Shown: positions 51,015-58,324 of the stretch, piece after piece
Layout: every line of letters begins with the position of its first letter
How positions within the stretch are numbered: the first letter of the stretch is position 1
DNA from: an uncultured Chitinophagaceae bacterium
GTDB taxonomy: Bacteria > Bacteroidota > Bacteroidia > Chitinophagales > Chitinophagaceae
Length of the DNA stretch: 64,000 nucleotides
Direction: 5' to 3'
Assembly: GCA_936908745.1 (NCBI GenBank)
Contig: CAKZFX010000021.1
Span: 1-64,000 of the forward strand
Position numbers and translations under genes: made by a program
The notes under the pieces: model-generated
Seen by the model: only the letters and a program-made list of their open reading frames with translations
Databases searched by the model: none
Told to the model about the DNA's origin: nothing

Positions 51015-51884
51015 ATGCGCCAACTGAAGATCACGAAGTCTATTACGAATCGTGAATCTCAAAGTCTCGAAAAATACCTCCAGGAGATCGGCAAAGTCGA
51101 ACTCATCACCCCCGAAGAAGAGGTAAAATTAGCAACCCTTATAAAGCAAGGCTGTCAGCGATCCTTAGACCGGCTTACCAAAGCCAACCTTCGTTTCGTG
51201 GTGTCTGTAGCCAAACAATACCAGAACCAGGGACTTTCGCTGCCCGACCTCATCAATGAAGGAAATCTCGGCCTGATCAAAGCCGCACAGCGTTTTGATG
51301 AAACCCGTGGTTTCAAGTTCATTTCATACGCCGTTTGGTGGATCCGCCAGAGCATTTTACAGGCATTGGCCGAACAATCAAGAATTGTGCGCCTGCCACT
51401 CAATAAAGTAGGCCTGACCAACCGTATTCAAAAAGCCTATTCCACGCTGGAACAACAGTTTGAGCGTGAACCTTCTGCGGAAGAGCTGGCCGACCTGCTG
51501 GAAATGGATATTGAAGAAATATCAGCTACCCTGGGCATCAACTCCCGCCACGTCAGCATGGACACACCGCTTTCCGAAGGCGAAGACAACACCTTGTTAG
51601 ACGTATTGATCAACCCGAACGCAGAAAAAACGGACGGACAGCTGGATCACAACGAATCACTGAAAACAGAGATCGACCGCAGCCTGAAGACCTTGACAGA
51701 AAGGCAAAAGGAAGTGATCTGCTTTTTCTTTGGCATCGGTGTTGACCACCCGATGAGCCTTGAAGATATCGGCGAAAAGTTCAACCTGACAAGGGAAAGG
51801 GTGCGCCAGATCAAGGACAAAGCGATCACCAAGTTGAAAACAAATACAAGGACCCGGATTTTAAGAACGTATTTGGGTGCTTAA
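51015..51884 (+). CDS. rpoD: Primary RNA polymerase sigma factor (RpoD/SigA)
   Basis: The protein begins MRQLKITKSITNRES, the conserved start of Bacteroidota SigA; the ATG 6 nt upstream adds two residues and is less likely. It lacks region 1.1. Region 1.2 is LEKYLQEIGKVELITPEEEV; region 2 includes GNLGLIKAAQRFDETRGFKF and ISYAVWWIRQSIL. Regions 3 and 4 follow, ending with the helix-turn-helix in SLEDIGEKFNLTRERVRQIK. It directs housekeeping transcription from promoters such as the TAnnTTTG elements seen in this window. At 289 residues the short form is normal for the phylum. Confidence 0.97.
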   Translation: MRQLKITKSITNRESQSLEKYLQEIGKVELITPEEEVKLATLIKQGCQRSLDRLTKANLRFVVSVAKQYQNQGLSLPDLINEGNLGLIKAAQRFDETRGFKFISYAVWWIRQSILQALAEQSRIVRLPLNKVGLTNRIQKAYSTLEQQFEREPSAEELADLLEMDIEEISATLGINSRHVSMDTPLSEGEDNTLLDVLINPNAEKTDGQLDHNESLKTEIDRSLKTLTERQKEVICFFFGIGVDHPMSLEDIGEKFNLTRERVRQIKDKAITKLKTNTRTRILRTYLGA

Positions 51885-51931
51885 TTCATTAAAAACACGA
51901 CTTAGCGGCATATAATTTTACTTATCTCATT

Positions 51932-51939
51932 TATCTTTG
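51932..51939 (+). promoter_or_regulatory. Candidate -7 element TATCTTTG for ffh
   Basis: TATCTTTG lies 70 nt before the ffh ATG at 52010. GAACATCCAGATGTTC (51957-51972) in between is a perfect palindrome and could form a leader hairpin. Confidence 0.55.
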
Positions 51940-52009
51940 CAACTCGTTTGAAAGTGAACATCCAGATGTTCACTTTTTATTTTGTGAAACAGGAAATCAT
52001 ACGTGAACC

Positions 52010-53332
52010 ATGTTTAATAGTTTACAGGAAAAATTAGAAAGCGCCTTTAAGAACCTCAAAGGCCAGGCCCGTATCACGGAGCTGAATATTGCAACTACCG
52101 TTAAAGAAATCCGCCGCGCCCTTGTGGATGCGGATGTGAACTATAAAATTGCCAAAGAATTTACCGATAAGGTAAAGGATAAGGCAATGGGTGAAAAAGT
52201 AATCAACGCTATTTCTCCCGGCCAGTTGATGACGAAGATCGTGAAGGATGAACTGGCCGAACTGATGGGCGGACATGAAGCTGTTTTCAACGCCAAAGGC
52301 AACCCGGCTGTGATCCTGATCGCGGGTCTGCAAGGTAGCGGTAAAACCACGTTCAGTGGTAAGCTTGCTAATTACCTGAAAGGAAAAGGGCTTTCCCCGA
52401 TGCTGGTGGCAGCGGATATTTATCGTCCTGCGGCGATGGAACAATTGCGTGTACTCGGTGAGCAGATCAAAGTGGATGTGCACCTGGAACTGGAGAATAA
52501 AGATGCTGTTTCCATTGCACAAAATGCGGTGAAAGAAGCCCGCAGCAAAAACAAGAATGTTGTTATCATAGATACGGCAGGTCGTTTAGCTATTGATGAA
52601 GCGATGATGACCGAAGTAGCCAATATCCGTAACGCCGTCAACCCGCAAGAGATCTTATTCGTTGTGGATTCAATGACGGGGCAGGATGCGGTGAACACCG
52701 CCAAAGCCTTCAACGATCGTCTTGACTTCACCGGCGTTGTGCTGACGAAGTTAGATGGTGATACAAGAGGTGGTGCGGCGCTTTCTATTCAATACACGGT
52801 GAACAAACCGATCAAGTTTGTAAGCAGTGGCGAGAAGATGGATACGCTGGATGTGTTTTATCCTGAAAGGATGGCGCAACGTATCCTCGGCATGGGTGAT
52901 ATCACTTCACTCGTGGAAAAAGCACAGGCGCAGTTTGATGAAGTGGAGGCGAAGAAACTCGAAAGCAAGATCCGCAAAAACAAATTTGACTTTGCTGATT
53001 TCAAAACCCAGCTGGAGCAGATCAAGAAGATGGGCAATATGAAAGACCTGTTGGGTATGATACCCGGTGTGGGCAGCAAGATCAAAGACCTTGATATCAA
53101 TGACGACTCTTTCAAAGGCATTGAAGCAATGATCAATTCAATGACGCCCGATGAAAGAAGCAACCCCGACCTGATAGACGGCAACCGCCGCAAACGCATC
53201 GCCAAAGGCGCCGGTAAAGACATTGCTGATGTAAACGCATTTATGAAACAGTTTGAGCAAATGCGTGACATGATGAAAGGCATGAACAAAATGGGCATGT
53301 TTGGCAAGATGATGCCGGGAATGAAACGCTGA
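52010..53332 (+). CDS. ffh: Signal recognition particle GTPase Ffh
   Basis: The 440-residue SRP54 homologue guides membrane proteins to the translocon. The N domain is followed by the GTPase: GLQGSGKTTFSGKLA (G1), DTAGR (G3) and TKLDGD (G4), with a typical GGGAALS-like DTRGGAALSIQ. The M domain begins near GMGDITSLVEKAQ and is methionine-rich at the C-terminus (EQMRDMMKGMNKMGMFGKMM), which binds 4.5S RNA and signal peptides. The gene is alone. Its TGA stop is directly followed by a word-like repeat shared with the convergent esterase gene. Confidence 0.97.
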   Translation: MFNSLQEKLESAFKNLKGQARITELNIATTVKEIRRALVDADVNYKIAKEFTDKVKDKAMGEKVINAISPGQLMTKIVKDELAELMGGHEAVFNAKGNPAVILIAGLQGSGKTTFSGKLANYLKGKGLSPMLVAADIYRPAAMEQLRVLGEQIKVDVHLELENKDAVSIAQNAVKEARSKNKNVVIIDTAGRLAIDEAMMTEVANIRNAVNPQEILFVVDSMTGQDAVNTAKAFNDRLDFTGVVLTKLDGDTRGGAALSIQYTVNKPIKFVSSGEKMDTLDVFYPERMAQRILGMGDITSLVEKAQAQFDEVEAKKLESKIRKNKFDFADFKTQLEQIKKMGNMKDLLGMIPGVGSKIKDLDINDDSFKGIEAMINSMTPDERSNPDLIDGNRRKRIAKGAGKDIADVNAFMKQFEQMRDMMKGMNKMGMFGKMMPGMKR

Positions 53333-53501
53333 TCAATAGGCAATGGACAACAGGCAATCTGCAAGCGATTCATTGCTGGATAAATTGCTTATTGAAAATT
53401 GAGCATTATACATTGAGCATTTATCGATGCCAGTCAATGAAAGAAACCAGACTTAATCTGCGAAAAAAATTGCCTATTGCATATTGTCAATTGTCTATTC
53501 C
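53333..53501. repeat. Word-like repeat between ffh and the esterase gene (GGCAATAGGCAAT type)
   Basis: This convergent gap starts at the ffh stop with CAATAGGCAATGGACAACAGG and ends at the esterase stop with TTGCCTATTGCATATTGTC-type words (53469-53501). The two edges share GGCAATAGG/CCTATTGCC and GACAAT/ATTGTC words in inverted order, so the region is an imperfect palindrome. Both genes' stop codons abut it. No terminator is evident. Confidence 0.7.
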
Positions 53502-54416
53502 TCACTTTAAGTATTTATCAAACCAACTAACAAACTGCTGCTTTTCCGGGCCCGGGTTTTCCCAGCCATGACCGGCTCCTTTTTTCACAACCAATTCTGT
53601 TTTTACGTCAGTAGCTTTCAGTTTATCTGTAAGTGAGGTGGATTGTTGCAGCGGCACTACCATATCTGCATCGCCATGAACGATGAATACAGGCGGATCA
53701 TCTTTTGTAACTGCATATACAGGTGAAAGTTCTTTGGCCAATGCCTGTTTTTCTTCCATTGTATAAGGAATAAACTCCTGCTTTTGCTTGTCCCATTTTT
53801 TAAAATCAAAGGCGGCAGCCACGCCAAAGTTTTTCATCATTTCCTGTTGCTTCGTTGGATTAAAACCTGCAGCCCCATAGTTTAAAAAATCAGTGGGTGG
53901 AAAGAACACCGCCACGGCCTGCACCCGTGAAGAAACTTTGTCAACCGGGTCAGTGGACAGGCTGTCGGTTTTTGTATCGGTCAGCCCAACGAGCAATGAA
54001 AGATGACCACCGGAAGAAGCGCCGGTGATACCGATATGGTCAGGATCGATTTTGTACTCGCTGGCATGATAGCGTACAAAACGCACGGCCCTTTTCAGAT
54101 CGGACAAGGCTTCATCAATGGTAAACCGTGGCTGCGAACCATGCATTACCAAAAAAACGGTATAGCCTTTACTGAGATAGGTGCTGGATTGTTTTGTGCC
54201 AAATTCAGCATACTTGTAGGATGAAATCCAGTTGCCGCTTACCACATCCACGATCGCTTTCCCGTTGCTCCCGCTGGCTGGCTGCAGCATTATCATCGTC
54301 ATTGCCAGCCCGTCTTTGTGGCCGTAAATGATCTCCTGTTGGCTTGAGTTGTCATTTTCCTGTGCCTGGCCTGCAAAGGCGAAAACGCAGCAAAGAATCG
54401 AAAAAAGAATCCGCAT
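53502..54416 (-). CDS. Exported alpha/beta hydrolase (esterase/lipase)
   Basis: A signal peptide (MRILFSILCCVFAFAGQAQ) leads a 304-residue serine hydrolase. VMHGSQPRF is the oxyanion region, GASSG (Ser134 as nucleophile) the elbow, HGDADMVVP holds the acid residue and GAGHGWENP the catalytic His. The layout is that of BD-FAE/acetyl-esterase-like enzymes, which act on polysaccharide-linked esters. It is alone, divergent from rpsP across a repeat-filled gap. The substrate is unknown; the periplasmic signal fits a role in surface-polymer or short-ester hydrolysis. Confidence 0.88.
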   Translation of the reverse strand: MRILFSILCCVFAFAGQAQENDNSSQQEIIYGHKDGLAMTMIMLQPASGSNGKAIVDVVSGNWISSYKYAEFGTKQSSTYLSKGYTVFLVMHGSQPRFTIDEALSDLKRAVRFVRYHASEYKIDPDHIGITGASSGGHLSLLVGLTDTKTDSLSTDPVDKVSSRVQAVAVFFPPTDFLNYGAAGFNPTKQQEMMKNFGVAAAFDFKKWDKQKQEFIPYTMEEKQALAKELSPVYAVTKDDPPVFIVHGDADMVVPLQQSTSLTDKLKATDVKTELVVKKGAGHGWENPGPEKQQFVSWFDKYLK

Positions 54417-54448
54417 AGCTAAAGTTTATTGGTTGATTAAAAATAGTG

Positions 54449-54514
54449 GGCAATTGGCAATATGCAATGGACAAACGACTCATTATGAGTCAAAATTGCT
54501 TATTGCCAGTTGCC
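54449..54514. repeat. Word-like palindrome upstream of rpsP
   Basis: GGCAATTGGCAATATGCAAT (54449-54468) and ATTGCTTATTGCCAGTTGCC (54495-54514) are reverse complements at 18 of 20 positions. Between them lies GACTCATTATGAGTC (54477-54491), a perfect palindrome. More words (CCATTCACC, TTCACAATG) follow up to 54570. The element lies in the divergent gap between esterase and rpsP. Confidence 0.8.
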
Positions 54515-54701
54515 TGTTGCTTATTAGAATTGCCCATTCAGAATTCACAATGCACCATTCACCGCTGTAAATGAGCATTTTCTATTTAAAGGGTTAAACC
54601 TCAAACATTTCTCTTTGCATTTTCCCTCTCCCGTCTTATCTTCGTCGCCCGGTTTCTACCGGAACTAACAATTATTGTTTAACGCTGTTAAATTTCTATT
54701 T

Positions 54702-55148
54702 ATGTCAGCAAAAATCCGTCTTCAAAGACACGGGTCTAAAAAAAGACCTTTCTACTTCATCGTGATCGCCGATTCACGGGCACCCCGTGATGGTAAATTC
54801 ATTCAAAAATTAGGTACTTACAATCCCCTGACTATCCCTGCTACTATTCAGCTGGATCGTCAGAAAGCATTGGAGTGGCTGAACAAAGGTGCTACACCTA
54901 CTGACACCGTTCGCCGTATCCTTAGCTTCAAAGGCGTATTGTACCTGAAGCACTTGCTCCGTGGTGTGGGCCTGGGCTTATTTGATGATGCAACTGCAAT
55001 GGAGAAGTTTACGAAATGGAGCGCCGAACATGACGCCCAGATCAAAAAACGCCAGGAAGATGCTTACCGCCAGAAAAGAGCCAGACGTGCCGTTCCAGGT
55101 CGCAGACCTGAAAGAAGGACTGAAGGTGAAGGTGGTAGTGAAGGATAA
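54702..55148 (+). CDS. rpsP: Ribosomal protein S16
   Basis: The ATG at 54702 gives MSAKIRLQRHGSKKRPFYF, the standard S16 start; the longer reading from 54675 is not conserved. VIADSRAPRDGKFIQKLGTYNPL and LDRQKALEWLNKGATPTDTV follow. The core S16 fold ends near residue 85; a tail of about 60 residues, rich in Arg and then Gly/Glu (RRTEGEGGSEG), is specific to Bacteroidota-type S16 in being longer than in E. coli. It precedes rimM by 116 nt with a terminator in between. Binds 16S rRNA in 30S assembly. Confidence 0.96.
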   Translation: MSAKIRLQRHGSKKRPFYFIVIADSRAPRDGKFIQKLGTYNPLTIPATIQLDRQKALEWLNKGATPTDTVRRILSFKGVLYLKHLLRGVGLGLFDDATAMEKFTKWSAEHDAQIKKRQEDAYRQKRARRAVPGRRPERRTEGEGGSEG

Positions 55149-55190
55149 ATACCTGCCCTTGGGTGGAGTAATCCAATCCTGAAAGTTCTG

Positions 55191-55223
55191 AATCCCGTTC
55201 TGTTTACAGGACGGGATTTTTTT
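55191..55223 (+). terminator. Intrinsic terminator between rpsP and rimM
   Basis: AATCCCGTTCTG (55191-55202) pairs with CAGGACGGGATT (55207-55218) with one G-T wobble and a TTTA loop, followed by a T run. It separates rpsP from rimM, which has its own promoter-like TACTTTTG. Confidence 0.88.
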
Positions 55224-55251
55224 GTGCGCCTCACAGCCATTCTTCATTCAT

Positions 55252-55259
55252 TACTTTTG
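55252..55259 (+). promoter_or_regulatory. Candidate -7 element TACTTTTG for rimM
   Basis: TACTTTTG matches TAnnTTTG and ends 5 nt before the rimM ATG at 55265, implying a very short leader. The terminator just upstream supports a separate start here. Confidence 0.55.
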
Positions 55260-55264
55260 CAGCC

Positions 55265-55780
55265 ATGGCAGAATATTATAAAATAGGAAAACTGGTGGCC
55301 GTTCATGGTCTGAAAGGTGAACTGGTATTGAAACATGAACTGGGAAAAAAAACATCGCTGAAAGGGTTGGCTGCTTTTTTTATAGAAGATAAAAAGAACT
55401 CCTTCCTCCCCTATTTCATTGAAGAAGCCCGTATCAAAAGTGACGATGAAGTGTATGTGAAAATCGAAGGCATCAGCACCCGTGAAATAGCGATGAAATT
55501 TACACAGAAAGAAATATGGTTGCCTGAACCTGATTTTAAAAAATACGCTGCCAAAGCAGCACCGGCCAACTTATTAGGCTACACTATCATTAATCAAAAC
55601 GAATCATTGGGCCAGATACTGGAAGTGATCGAACAACCACACCAGCTATTGTGCCGTTTGGAAATAAAAGAAAAAGAAGTCCTCATCCCGCTCAACGAAG
55701 ATTTTCTGCAAAAAATAGATCACAGGAAGAAGGAAGTGATTGTGGAGCTGCCGGAGGGATTGCTGGAAGTATATCTTTAG
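55265..55780 (+). CDS. rimM: 16S rRNA processing protein RimM
   Basis: The 171-residue protein starts MAEYYKIGKLVAVHGLKGELV, the conserved RimM opening with the GxHGxxG-like loop. It has the N-terminal beta-barrel (about 5-90) and the PRC-barrel C-terminal half (LLGYTIINQNESLGQILEV, then VLIPLNEDFLQKIDHRKKEV and VELPEGLLEVYL). RimM helps 30S maturation and binds S19. Its TAG stop is the first triplet of a 12-bp word repeated in the palindrome that follows, an unusual boundary. Confidence 0.94.
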   Translation: MAEYYKIGKLVAVHGLKGELVLKHELGKKTSLKGLAAFFIEDKKNSFLPYFIEEARIKSDDEVYVKIEGISTREIAMKFTQKEIWLPEPDFKKYAAKAAPANLLGYTIINQNESLGQILEVIEQPHQLLCRLEIKEKEVLIPLNEDFLQKIDHRKKEVIVELPEGLLEVYL

Positions 55781-56005
55781 TCGGGAGTCATCAGTCGGGA
55801 GTCGGGAGTAGTTCACTAAAGATTGAAATTGCGTTTTCGTTTTGGACTTTACATTTGAAAAAATCTTGAGATTGTCGTAAATCGATTTGCAGGAATCAGG
55901 AACAACTTACTAAGGATAAATTGTTTTTTGATTTGCAAGTAATGAAAAGAATGTACAATTAAAAAGATTGCAGACTATCGACTCCTGACTAAAGACTCCC
56001 GACTA
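55778..56005. repeat. Palindromic word-like repeat starting at both flanking stop codons
   Basis: The left arm at 55778-55810 begins TAGTCGGGAGTCATCAGTCG; the right arm at 55973-56005 ends TGACTAAAGACTCCCGACTA. The 33-nt arms match in inverted orientation at 27 positions. The outermost TAG triplets are the stop codons of rimM and of the convergent gene. The 160-bp centre is AT-rich with no gene. TAGTCGGGAGTC recurs at 39160-39171 (other strand). Confidence 0.85.
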
Positions 56006-56476
56006 TTTAGGGCCTTTAATAAAATCCGCCAGCAACTTCATCCTGAAATAAAGATTGCTTAGCATCAGTGAAATATTATTCCTGACAGCAGCCACACTAT
56101 TGCCATTCATTTTTTTAATATTCTTCAACTCTTCTATCTTCTCATCAATCTTGTCCACCAGTTTATCAGCTTCCCAGCCAATGTATTTTTTGTTTCGGTC
56201 GTTATACACATGATACGGCTCAATAACACCGGGCTTTAATTTTCTGAACTTATAATTTTCTTTGATGGCTTCTTTGATCATATCATTGCTCAGCATATCG
56301 ATCATGATGTCGGCAGCCACATTATTCAGGTAAGCATTGTGAAAAATATTCAGGTTATTCCGCAGCTCCCGCAACAACTGTTTTTTAAGCACATCATTAG
56401 TCTTACCCTCCGAGTTCAGGAAGGTAAGAATGTCCTTTAGCGGACCCATGCCGGTTTTTAGCCATTCGAGATTCAT
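56003..56476 (-). CDS. Small helical protein of unknown function, repeat-flanked
   Basis: The start is set at 56476 (MNLEWLKTGMGPLKDILTFL) because a -7 box sits just upstream within the longer frame. The 157-residue product appears fully helical and soluble, with no signal or membrane segment. RNNLNIFH (Arg39 to His46) has an R-x6-H arrangement reminiscent of HEPN proteins, but a second typical motif is not evident, so this is only a hint. KLVDKIDEKIEELKNIKK could be a coiled coil. The gene lies between two word-like palindromic repeat regions, and its TAG stop belongs to one of them. It looks genuine but unnamed. Confidence 0.6.
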   Translation of the reverse strand: MNLEWLKTGMGPLKDILTFLNSEGKTNDVLKKQLLRELRNNLNIFHNAYLNNVAADIMIDMLSNDMIKEAIKENYKFRKLKPGVIEPYHVYNDRNKKYIGWEADKLVDKIDEKIEELKNIKKMNGNSVAAVRNNISLMLSNLYFRMKLLADFIKGPK

Positions 56477-56481
56477 GTTAT

Positions 56482-56489
56482 CAAATATA
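56482..56489 (-). promoter_or_regulatory. Candidate -7 element TATATTTG for the small helical protein gene
   Basis: CAAATATA on the plus strand reads TATATTTG on the minus strand, 5 nt before the ATG at 56476. This supports the 157-residue reading rather than the start at 56497. Confidence 0.5.
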
Positions 56490-56495
56490 AGATGC

Positions 56496-56642
56496 AAGTC
56501 GGGAAGTCGGAAAAGTTGGAAAATCAGGAAGAGGTTTCCTGTAACTTGAACTTTCTTTCCGTCTTTCGGACTTACCGTCTTCCCGACTTCCTGTCTTCCC
56601 GTCTTCCTGACTTTCCTACCCTAATTTCAAGCTTCCCGACTT
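56496..56642. repeat. Word-like repeat AAGTCGGGAAG / CTTCCCGACTT before dinB
   Basis: AAGTCGGGAAG (56496-56506) has perfect inverted copies CTTCCCGACTT at 56579-56589 and 56632-56642, with many variant words (GTCTTCCCGTC, TTCCTGACTT) between. The region fills the divergent gap between the small helical protein gene and dinB. It ends 4 nt before the dinB -7 box. Confidence 0.8.
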
Positions 56643-56646
56643 AAAG

Positions 56647-56654
56647 TATCTTTG
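56647..56654 (+). promoter_or_regulatory. Candidate -7 element TATCTTTG for dinB
   Basis: TATCTTTG lies 5 nt before the GTG start of dinB, another almost leaderless arrangement. A TTTC at 56625-56628 is about 18 nt upstream and may serve as -33. Confidence 0.55.
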
Positions 56655-56659
56655 CAGCA

Positions 56660-57859
56660 GTGGCAGACAGTAAACATCATATCGCCCATTTTGACCTCGA
56701 CTCCTTTTTCGTATCGGTGGAGATTTTGAACAATCCTTCACTGAAAGGGAAACCTGTGCTCGTGGGTGGCTCTGAAAGAGGCGTGGTGGCCGCTTGCAGC
56801 TACGAAGCCCGCAAGTTTGGTATTCATTCTGCCATGCCGATGAAGAAGGCCATGCAGTTGTGCCCGCAGGCCATCGTTACCAATGCCAGCCGGAGCGATT
56901 ACAGCAAATATTCAAGATGGGTGACGGAGATCATTGCTTCCAAAGTGCCGCAGATGGAAAAAGCGAGCATTGATGAATTTTATATCGACCTCACAGGCAT
57001 GGATAAATTTTTTGGCGTCAGCAAATATGCAAGGGACTTACGGCAGCATATTATTGATGAAACAGGATTGCCTATTTCCTGTGGGCTTGCTTCCGCACGA
57101 TTTATTGCCAAGATGGCGACCAATGAAGCCAAACCCAATGGTTTTTTAGAAATACCTCACGGAAAAGAAACCGAATTTCTATGGCCAATGGGCATTGAAA
57201 AAATAAATGGTGTTGGCAAACAAACCGAACAACATCTGAAAAGTTTTGGCATTTATACTATCGAAGACATTGCCCGCACTCCTATTGAACATTTAGAAAA
57301 AATTGCCGGCAAATGGGGCGAAAGCCTATGGCATAAAGCACATGGCCGTGGCAGCACAGAAATTGTGACGGACTGGGAACAAAAAAGCATGAGCCATGAA
57401 AACACATTTGACACTGATTATACTGATGTAGCTTTCTTACACAAAGAACTTGTGCGGCTCACCGAAAAAACAGCGTACTCTTTGCGTGCCGATGAAAAAA
57501 TGACGGGCTGTATTACGGTTAAGATCCGTTATTCAAATTTTGAAACCACCTCACGGCAAGAAACGGTTGACTACACCGCATTGGATGATGTGCTGATTGC
57601 TAAAGTGAAAGACTTATTTACTAAAAGCTACCAGAAAGACAGACCGGTACGTCTCTTAGGCGTTCGTTTTAGCCAGATGATCCCGCTGACCACACAAATG
57701 AGTTTATTTGATCGCAATATAGAAAAGCTGAATTTGTTTAAAGCCGTGGATGATATTAAAGATCGTTTTGGAAATAAAATAGTTTCCAAAGCGGTTGCTT
57801 CGCAATTAAAAGAAGGAAGCAATTATAACACAACAAGACATAACAAAAAGAAGCGCTAA
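56660..57859 (+). CDS. dinB: DNA polymerase IV (Y-family)
   Basis: GTG at 56660 starts MADSKHHIAHFDLDSFFVSV. The palm carries the catalytic Asp residues in FDLDSFFVSVE and in SIDEFYIDLTGM. GRPVLVGGSERGVVAACSYEARKFGIHSAMPM-like sequence (here beginning KGKPVLVGG) forms the fingers region. The HhH-type region GVGKQTEQHLKSFGI and a little-finger domain follow; QMSLFDRN near the end resembles the beta-clamp-binding motif QxxLF. It does translesion synthesis, often in the SOS response; no LexA box is recognisable. It converges on the hpf-type gene. Confidence 0.96.
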   Translation: MADSKHHIAHFDLDSFFVSVEILNNPSLKGKPVLVGGSERGVVAACSYEARKFGIHSAMPMKKAMQLCPQAIVTNASRSDYSKYSRWVTEIIASKVPQMEKASIDEFYIDLTGMDKFFGVSKYARDLRQHIIDETGLPISCGLASARFIAKMATNEAKPNGFLEIPHGKETEFLWPMGIEKINGVGKQTEQHLKSFGIYTIEDIARTPIEHLEKIAGKWGESLWHKAHGRGSTEIVTDWEQKSMSHENTFDTDYTDVAFLHKELVRLTEKTAYSLRADEKMTGCITVKIRYSNFETTSRQETVDYTALDDVLIAKVKDLFTKSYQKDRPVRLLGVRFSQMIPLTTQMSLFDRNIEKLNLFKAVDDIKDRFGNKIVSKAVASQLKEGSNYNTTRHNKKKR

Positions 57860-57871
57860 AGCTCTTTCACT

Positions 57872-58186
57872 TTAATAACCCCGGGTCTTGCTTATTTTAG
57901 TGTCCAGCAATTTTTTCAATTTTGAAGCAGCACTGCTGATTGCTTTATCGTAGGTATCGCCGTCGGCAGTAGCGGCTACAGGAGCCTGTCCTTTAAGCCG
58001 TGCTTCAATATTACAATGCTTGTCAGCAGCAGTTTCTTTATCCGCATTTTTGTCAGAAAGAAAAACTTCCAGCCGGGTAATTTGCTCTCCAAATCTTTCT
58101 ACCTGGTGATTAATAGTTTCTTTAATCTTTTCTGCATATTCGGGGCTTACTGTCAGGTTATGGTCTGTATTGATCTGGTATATCAT
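57872..58186 (-). CDS. hpf: Ribosome hibernation factor, HPF/RaiA family
   Basis: The ATG at 58186 gives 104 residues (MIYQINTDHNLTVSPEYAEK). The sequence continues with QVERFGEQITRLEVFLSDKN and a conserved HCNIEARLKGQAPVAATADGD, then DTYDKAISSAASKLKKLLDT. These fit the short HPF type, which binds the decoding centre of idle 70S ribosomes. A reading from 58222 (MCGYDEV...) is not conserved. It starts 36 residues downstream in the alternative frame and converges on dinB, 12 nt apart. Confidence 0.87.
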   Translation of the reverse strand: MIYQINTDHNLTVSPEYAEKIKETINHQVERFGEQITRLEVFLSDKNADKETAADKHCNIEARLKGQAPVAATADGDTYDKAISSAASKLKKLLDTKISKTRGY

Positions 58187-58324
58187 AATTTCTGTTTTAA
58201 TTACTTCATCGTATCCGCACACTTATAATATACGAAAAAAAAGTTGTATTTCCGTAAACAAAATTGTGCAATTCAACAATGAAAAACGCTGTAAACGCCG
58301 TAAAAAGAGGCGAAATACGCACGA

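Noticed and set aside
51932..52010. 4.5S RNA gene next to ffh
   Set aside because: Only a short palindromic hairpin is present, without the SRP RNA tetraloop domain.
54961..55182. Frameshift at the end of rpsP (alternative frame with a lysine/valine-rich tail)
   Set aside because: The in-frame Arg/Gly-rich tail ends cleanly, and S16 tails vary in the phylum; nothing in the core is disrupted.
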